Positions 1 to 9,000 of a DNA stretch of 64,000 bases are shown one piece after another. Location: the NCBI GenBank assembly GCA_021773335.1, contig JAJFKG010000005.1, positions 1-64,000 on the forward strand, in the 5' to 3' direction. Under the pieces are notes generated by a model. It was given only the letters and a program-made list of their open reading frames with translations. It was not told the origin of the DNA and made no database searches. This stretch comes from Gammaproteobacteria bacterium (GTDB lineage Bacteria > Pseudomonadota > Gammaproteobacteria > JAJFKG01). Made by a program: the position numbers and the translations under genes. Positions within the stretch are counted from its first letter, which is position 1. Each line of letters begins with the position of its first letter.

Positions 1-2
1 AT

Positions 3-3000
3 GCCTCCGACTCGGATTCTGTTGAACTCGCGAACAACACCTTCACTATCACGAGCCTCGATACATCCAACGTGAACAGTGCACGTGATGTCGTCATCGG
101 TGGCACTGGTACTGTCACTCTCGCCGATGGGGTCAACAATAGAGTCTTAGCCAAAGATGGTGTTGATAACGTCATCGATGGCGGCACGGGTAATGACACT
201 ATCGTCGGTAGTACTGGCTCTGATTCTCTCTCTGGTGGGGCCGGCACCGATGTCTTTGCAACCACGGAAGCCAACTTCGCAACTACAGATACCTTAAGTG
301 GCGGCACCGGCTCCGACACCTTGAGCTTTACCGATGCCGCCGCCATCACGTCTGCTGAACTTGCTAACAAAACCGGTATCGATGTCATCAGCTTTGCGGC
401 TAACGCTAACACCGCCGTCTTAAGTGATGCCTTTGTTGATGCCTCCGACTCGGATTCTGTCGAACTCGCTAACAGTACCTTTACCATTACCTCATTAGAT
501 ACCTCTGCCGTCAATGCCCTCAGGGACGTTGTCATCGGTGGCACTGGCACCGTAACACTGGCCGATGCTGTCAATAATAGAGTCCTCGCCAAAGATGGCG
601 TCAATACCACCATCAATGGGGGCACCGGCGCTGATACCATCCTCGGGGGCACGGGTAACGACGTTATGAGTGGTGGCAGTGGTAGTGACTCCTTAAGTGG
701 CGGGGCCGGTACCGATACCTTTACTACCACCGAAGCTTTATTCGTCGCTGCTGATACTATCGCCGGTGGCACCGGCTCCGACACCTTGAGCTTTACCGAT
801 GCTGCCGCCATCACGTCCGCTGAACTCGCTAACAAAACCGGCATCGATATTATATCCTTCGCCGCCAATGGCAATACCGCTGTACTGAGTGATGTATTCG
901 TCGATGCTGCCGATAGTGACTCCGTAGAACTGGCTAACGGTATTTTTACGATTACCAGTTTAGACACCACCAGTGTCAATGCATTACGGAATGTGCTTAT
1001 CGGTGGCACCGGCACTATCACCCTAGCAGTAGGCGGTAACCGTGTCTTGGCGAAAGATACTATCAATACTGATATTGATGGTGGTTCGGGAGCGGATACG
1101 ATTATTAGTGGCAGCGGCGTCGACACCTTCACCGGTGGTGGCGCTGCCGATAACTTTGTGTGGGATGCTGTTGCTGACTCTGGTATTGGTTCTGGTAACC
1201 GCGATGTTGTCACTGATTTTGCGCAAGGCACAGACACTATAGATTTGAGTGCATTTAGTAATCTCTTCTTCATAGGTGCCACTGCATTTTCTGGGGCACG
1301 TAATGAAGTACGTTACACACAACCTGGCGGTGGCATCACGGTTATTCAAGTTGATTCGGATGGCGATGCAAGTACAGATTTTGAAATAGAGTTAACGGGT
1401 GAATTCGTAATTACTGAAGACGATATCACCGGCGCCTCAACACCAGGCATCATTACACTGACTGAATTAAATGGTACCAATGGCGTGCAATTTAATGGTG
1501 CAACTGATCTTGATCGGTTAGGCACTGAGGTACGTTCAGCCGGTGACTTTAACGGTGATGGTTTCGATGATTTTATCATCGCTGCGCCTTATGGTGATGA
1601 TGCGGGCAATAATGCCGGTGAAGTCTATGTCATATTTGGCAGTGCTAGTCCATTTACTGATCCTTTCAATATGACACTTTTAGATGGCACCAATGGTTTC
1701 CAAATTAATGGTGAAGCCGCAGGCGATCAATTAGGTACGGGCGTAGCCGGTTTCTTCAATCGTCACATCAGTGGTGCCGGCGATCTCAATGCCGATGGTC
1801 TGGATGATATTATTGTGAGCACGCGCTTTGGTGAAGCTGCATATGTGATTTACGGCACAACTTCTACCGCAACCAGCACACTTGATTTAAGCGACTTAGA
1901 TGGCACGATCGGCTTTGAAATCAATGGTACTAATGGCACCCAATTCGGCCAAAGTGTTAGTAATGTCGGAGATTTCAATGGCGACGGTATCGATGACTTT
2001 ATCATCAGTGCACCTTATGCCGACCCGAATGGCACAACCAACAATGGCGAAGTCTATCTACTCTATGGCACTGCGGCTGGTTTCGCACATACCTTCCAAA
2101 TCAGCGATCTTGATGGGACTAATGGTGCGCAAATTAACGGTAACAGTTTCCTTACCGCGCAAACTATCAGCAGTGCGGGTGATATCAATGGTGATGGTTT
2201 TGATGACATGCTGATTGCGCAGGTTAATGCGAATAGTTCACGTGGTGAAGCTTATGTGGTCTTTGGTTCATCTTCTGGATTGTCCGATAACTTTGAATTG
2301 TCAGATCTGGATGGCACTAATGGTTTTAGTGTTGGCGGTGCGAATACAACCGATTTATTGAGTCAAGATATTGATGCGGTCGGTGATGTTAATGGCGACG
2401 GCATCGATGACATTATTCTCGGTGCAAGTTTCGCTGATCCAGGTGGCCTCACCAGCGCAGGTCAAACCTATATCGTCTTTGGTTCGACGAGTAGTTTTGC
2501 TGCTTCTACCAACGTTACCGATCTCAATGGAACCAATGGTTTTACCATCAATGGTATCGATAGTAATGATGCGAGTGGTGAACATGTCGGTAGCGCGGGT
2601 GATTTCAATGGCGATGGCATTAATGATTTTATCATTTCAACCTATCGTGCTGATAGCTCAACAGGCGAAATCTATATTATCTATGGCAGTCGCACTGGAT
2701 TTACTAGCACACTCGAATTGTCTAATCTTGATGCTGACACTGGCTTTACCATCAGTGGTATTAATACCGGTGACGCCTTTGGATTCTCTGTAGACACAGC
2801 TGGTGATGTCGATGGTGATGGCTATGATGACTTGCTAGTTGGCGCGAAAAATGCTGACGTGGGTGGGCCAGGGGATACGAGTAAAGGCGAGAGTTACTTG
2901 ATTCTTGGTTACGATACAAAATTCCAAACAACACAAGCAGGTACCGCAGGGAATGATACCTTATCCGGTACCGCAAGCGCAGATTTTATCGATGGTTTGG

Positions 3001-6000
3001 CCGGCAATGACTCAATTACTGGTTCTAGTGCTAATGATACTCTAAATGGTGGTTTAGGCAATGATACTTTGAACGGTGGTGCTGGCAGTGATGCGTTAAT
3101 TGGCGGTGCTGGAGCAGACGTCTTCCAAACCACTGAAGCAGAATTCATCGCTAGCGACACAATGCGTGGCGGCAATGGTACTGATACCTTAGCCTTCTCT
3201 GATACAGCAGCAATTACCGCTACTGAGTTACTTAGTAAAGAAGGTATCGATGCCATTAGCTTCGCGACGAATGGCAACACTGCTGTTATCAGCAATACTT
3301 TTGTGAATAAATCCGATGCTCACAGTGTCGAACTCGTGAATAGTACATTTACTATCACAAGCTTAAGCGCAAATGTCAGTCCTTTCGATGGCGTAGTGAT
3401 TGGTGGTACCGGTACCGTCACCCTCGCCGATGGTGTTAACAATAGAGTCGCTGCCAAAGATGGCGTCGCTAACGTCATTAATGGCGGCACCGGAAACGAT
3501 ACGATCACCGCATCGACCGCTTCTGACTCACTCTCTGGTGGCGCTGGCGCCGATTTATTCCGGCATAATGAAGCTGACTTTGCTGGCGCTGACACCTTAG
3601 ACGGTGGTACTGGTTCTGATACCCTCGCCTTCCTCGATGCCGCGGCGATTACTTCCGCTGAACTCACCAATAAAACTGGTATCGATGTCATCAGCTTTGC
3701 GGCTAACGCTAATACCGCCGTTTTATCCGATGCCTTTGTCGATGCGTCAGACAGTGACTCTGTTGAATTGGCCAACAGTACCTTTACCATTACCTCATTA
3801 GACACCTCTGCCGTCAATGCCCTCAGAGACGTTGTCATCGGCGGTACTGGCACGGTGACATTAACCGATGCTGTCAATAATAGAGTCCTCGCCAAAGATG
3901 GCGTCAATACCACCATTAACGGGGGCACCGGCGCTGATACCATCCTCGGCGGCACCGGCAATGATGTGATCAGTGGTGGCAGTGGTAGTGACTCCTTAAG
4001 TGGCGGGGCCGGTACCGATACCTTTACTACCACCGAAGCTTTATTCGTTGCTGCTGATACTATCGCCGGTGGCACCGGCTCTGACACCTTGAGCTTTACC
4101 GATGCTGCCGCCATCACCTCTGCCGAACTCGCTAACAAAACCGGTATCGATGTCATTAGCTTTGCGGCTAACAGTAATACCGCTGTCTTGAGTGACGCGT
4201 TTATCGATGCTTCAGATTCAGACTCTGTTGAATTGGCCAACAGTACCTTTACCATTACCTCATTAGATACCTCTGCGGTCAACGCACTCAGAGACGTTGT
4301 CATCGGTGGCACTGGTACGGTCACCTTAGCAGCCGGTGGTAACCGTGTTATCGCGAAAGCTGGTGTTGCCACAGACATCGATGGTGGCAGCGGCGCGGAT
4401 ACTATTGAAAGTGGTAGTGGTGTTGACACCTTTACTGGTGCAAGTGGTGCAGACCGCTTTATTTTTGATGCTACAACCGATTCTGGTATCGGTACAAGCA
4501 ACCGTGATGTAATTACTGACTTCAACCAGGGACAAAATGATCAAATCGATCTTAGCGCCTTTAGTAACCTCGTTTTTGTTGGCACCGACGCCTTCAGTGG
4601 CAGCCGCAATGAAGTGCGCTACACCGGTAGTAACCCCACTATTGTTCAAGTTGATAGTAATGGCGACGGCAGTACTAATTTTGAGATTGAACTCACCGGG
4701 GCACTCACGCTTACTGAAGCTGATTTTATTGGTGCAACTAACCCTCCTGAGTCGAGCATTGAACTCTCTGACCTCGATGGCACCATAGGCTTTCAAATCA
4801 ACGGTGTTGCCGCGAGTGACAGGACTGGTGGTCATGTCAGCAATATCGGTGACATGAATGGTGATGGCCTTGATGATTTCATGGTTGCTGGCTCCTATAA
4901 TGGTAGTGGTGCAGAACGGGCCTATATTATCTTTGGATCGACATCTGCACTCGCCGATCCGTTTGAGCTATCCGATTTAAATGGTACTAATGGATTTTTA
5001 ATTGATCCTGTTAATGCTACCGACGATTTGGCGCGCTTTGGACTCAGCGCCACTGGTGATGTTAATGGTGATGGTTTGGCTGATATCATTATCAGCGGAC
5101 CATTTGCTGATCCTAGTGGTCGGACGGATGCTGGTGAAAGCTATGTTGTTTTCGGTTCAACCTCTGCCTTCAGTACAACCTTTGAATTATCAGATTTAGA
5201 TGGCACAACTGGTTTCCAAATTAACGGTATTTCAAATGGTGACCTCCTAGGTCATACCGGCAATGCTGGCGACATTAACGGTGATGGCATCGATGATATT
5301 ATCGTTGCAGCTTACTTTGCTGATCCCAACGCTACTAGTAACGCTGGTGAAGCCTATATCATCTATGGTACCACTGCTGGATTTAGTGATCCATTTGAAT
5401 TGTCAGACTTGAATGGCACCAATGGTATCCAAATTAATGGTATTGCTAATGATGATCGTCTTGCGGAAAGGATGGATGGCGTTGGTGATTTTAACGGCGA
5501 CGGCTTTGATGACTTTGTGCTTGCCGCGCGCAATGGTGAGAATACTGGTACTAACACTGGTGAAATATATTTGGTATTTGGCAGCAATAGTCTCACTGAT
5601 CCACTTGAGTTGTCCGACTTAAATGGTACCAATGGTGTGATATTCAGTGGTATCAGCAATTATGATTTCGCCGGTAATATCAGTGCAGCTGGCGATATCA
5701 ACGGTGATGGTCTAGCTGATTTTATTCTTGGGATTAATGCAGGTGATCCTAATGGTACTAATAGCGGTGAGAGCTATGTAATCTTCGGCTCAACCAGTAC
5801 TTTTTCAGCAACTGTCGAACTCTCAGACTTAGATGGCACAAACGGTTTTCAAATTAATGGTATCAGCGTGAATGACCAGTCGGGTGTTTCTGTCAGCTCA
5901 GCTGGCGATTTTAATGCCGATGGCTTTGATGATTTATTAATAGGCGCTAATCTAGGTAATAATGATGGTACCGCCGACGGTGAAACTTATCTTATTTTCG

Positions 6001-9000
6001 GCACCGCGTCAGGTTTTGGAGCAACCCTTGAATTATCCGACTTAGATGGTGCAAATGGCTTTACTCTCTTTGGCATTGACCTTAGCGATCAATCAGGCGA
6101 AGCGGTCAGCAGCGCTGGAGACATTAATGGCGATGGTTATGACGATATCCTCATTGGTGCACCACGATCAGATCCAAATGGTAGCGATTCTGGTGAAGCG
6201 TATATTATCTATGGTAATGACCACCTCAATTTAGCTACCACACCTGCGAGTGGCACACCATCAACGGGCAATGATACGCTGACGGGTACCAGTGGTGCTG
6301 ATTTTATCGATGGTAAAGCGGGCAATGACTCCATCACCGGTAGCAGTGGCAACGATACCTTAATTGGCGGTCTGGGTGATGATACGTTAGACGGCGGTAC
6401 AGGTGATGATGTCTTGATTGGTGGTGCCGGTGATGATGTGTTTATCCACGATCCAGCCACGGATACGGTGCGTGTTGACGGTGGCTTAGGTACAGATACC
6501 TTGAGCTTCTCAGGTTTGAGCGGTGTCAGCTTAAATCTTACCACTAAAAATGCGGCTGAATATTATAACCTCTATTCCGGTATCGAAGTCATCGATTTGA
6601 CAGGTAGCGGCGATAATACGTTAACATTAGATGTGACTGATTTATTGCGCTTATCCGATACCACCAACGCATTGAGGGTTGATGGTAATAGCGGCGATGG
6701 CGTCAATCTGATTGGCACTTGGAACCTCAGCACCACCACCACCATCAATTCTAATAGCTATGATGTCTATACCAATGGTCTCGCTAGCTTGCAAGTGCAG
6801 TCAGGTGTGACTATCAATCCTGATGGACCAGTGCTCGACTTAAATGGTAGTAGTAATGGTGGTATCGATTTCACAGCCAACTTCGACCAAGGTGTGGGTA
6901 CTGCGGTGGATATTGTCGATGATACTAATTTAACCTTAACCGATAGTGATAGTACGAATCTAACCGGTGCCACGGTGACAATTACCAACTTAAGTGATGG
7001 TGCGAGTGAAGTCCTTGGATTTAGCACTGCAGGCACGAGCATTCTCGGTAATTATAATAGTGGCACTGGTATATTAACCTTCAGTGGTACCGAGAGTGTC
7101 GCCGATTATCAAACGGTCTTACGCACGGTGACTTATGACAATAATGCCGGTAGCCCGACCTTAGCGCCACGTGTAATTGAATTTACTGCAACAGATGGTA
7201 CGCATACTTCCGTTGTTGCAACATCGACTGTGGACTTTGCAATCGGCGATACCCTCGCAACCAGTGATGTCAGTGGCAACTTTGGCTTTGATTTCTCTAA
7301 TGGCGGCATTGATCTTGGCGCATCAGTGCAAAGCTTTGGTGACTTTAATGGTGATGGCTTTGATGACTTTGTCGTGACAGGCCAAAATGATAGCTATACC
7401 TCTGTCATATTTGGTAATGGTACGCGTAACTTAGAGACATTTGACTTGAGCAATTTTAATGGCACGAACGGCTTCACCATAGCTAATTCAGCTTATAATA
7501 GCGGTGCTCTTGGTGGCGATATCAATGGTGATGGTTTTGATGATTTGATTGTGGCTGCTGACACTGGCGTTGGTGGTTTCTTTATTCTCTATGGTTTTGA
7601 TGATAATAGCGTTAGCACTCTTGATTTTGACGCATTAAATGCAGACAATGGTATAAAATTAACCCTATCCAATTCCGGTTTCCGCACAGCCGATGCCATC
7701 GGTGATTTTAACGGCGATGGCTTGGTAGATATTTCGATCGCTAATTCTGTCAATCAAAGCCTCAAATTTGGGTATATAGTGTATGGCGATCACTTAGAAC
7801 AATTCTCAATTTACCAACTAAATTCATCAGACGCCTTCACCTCGGCTGCCACAACCATTGCCGGCAATGGGCTTAGCTTAAGTAATGACGAGCGCGAAAT
7901 AGGTGATGGTGGTTTTGTCAGTATCGGTGACATTAATGGCGATGGCATCGATGATTTCGCTTTTGATGGTGATGGCGATGCACAAAATATTTCTACTCGG
8001 GTTATCTTTGGTAGCCGTGATATTCGCGAAAGTATCGAATTTAGCGATGTCTCCGGCTCGGTAGGCTTTACCCTTATTCACGGTAGCGAAGGTGTTGGCG
8101 GCACGGATAATACCAAGCGCACTGGCAGAGTTATTGATGGTGCTGGCGATATCAATGGCGATGGTATTGCAGACTTTATCGTGGCATCGTCAACAGAAGT
8201 AGACTTCGCCGCTGGCAATGTTTACGTTGTGTATGGCCGTAGTAGCAGCACTTTTGGCAATACGTTTGATTTGAGTAATATCGCTGCAACGAATGGGTTT
8301 GAAATTCAATTTGCCAATACATTAGGTCCAACTAGCGTGGCGACCGGTGGTGATTTTAATGGTGACGGTTTCGACGATATTATTGTGCTTAATGCTGGTG
8401 GTAGCCCAGAGAATCATATGCTGATCTTTGGCGGTGATAGCTTTGGCGCGACTTTCCACTTTTCTGATCTCGATGGCACCAATGGTTTTGCTATAGACGC
8501 TGGTGCTAACGATGAATTAGTTGCGCAATTTGAAGGTGATATCGATGGTGATGGCTTTGACGACATTATTATCGGTGATAATGAAGGCTCGCAAAGTTAT
8601 ATCATCTATGGCCGCGACATCAATAATACCATTGATATTACCGGTTATGATGGCGACGATAGCTTAACGGGCACCGCGAGTGCTGAAATCATCCACGGCA
8701 GTCAAGGCGATGATACCATTGATGGTGCTGGTGGAGACGACACTATCTTTGGTGGCGCGGGTGATGATGTTATCGTGTTTGATAGCGCGGATGTCAGTAG
8801 GATTAATGCCGGCAATGGTACTGATACCTTGCGTTTTGATGGCAGTGGCCAATCCTTAGATTTAACCAGCATTAACCAACTCGTGTATGAAGGCATTGAA
8901 ATTGTCGATCTAACTGGCGCCGGTAATAACAGCCTAACGCTGAGTGCTCTTGACTTAGATAAGTTAACAGGCAGTGGCCCTGTAACCATTACTACGGGCG

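Noticed and set aside
3320-4525. 401-codon open frame on the minus strand inside the giant gene, with several similar antisense frames
   Set aside because: It mirrors the repeats of the plus-strand gene. The predicted protein is a low-complexity Ser/Pro/Val/Leu-rich antisense translation with no family features.
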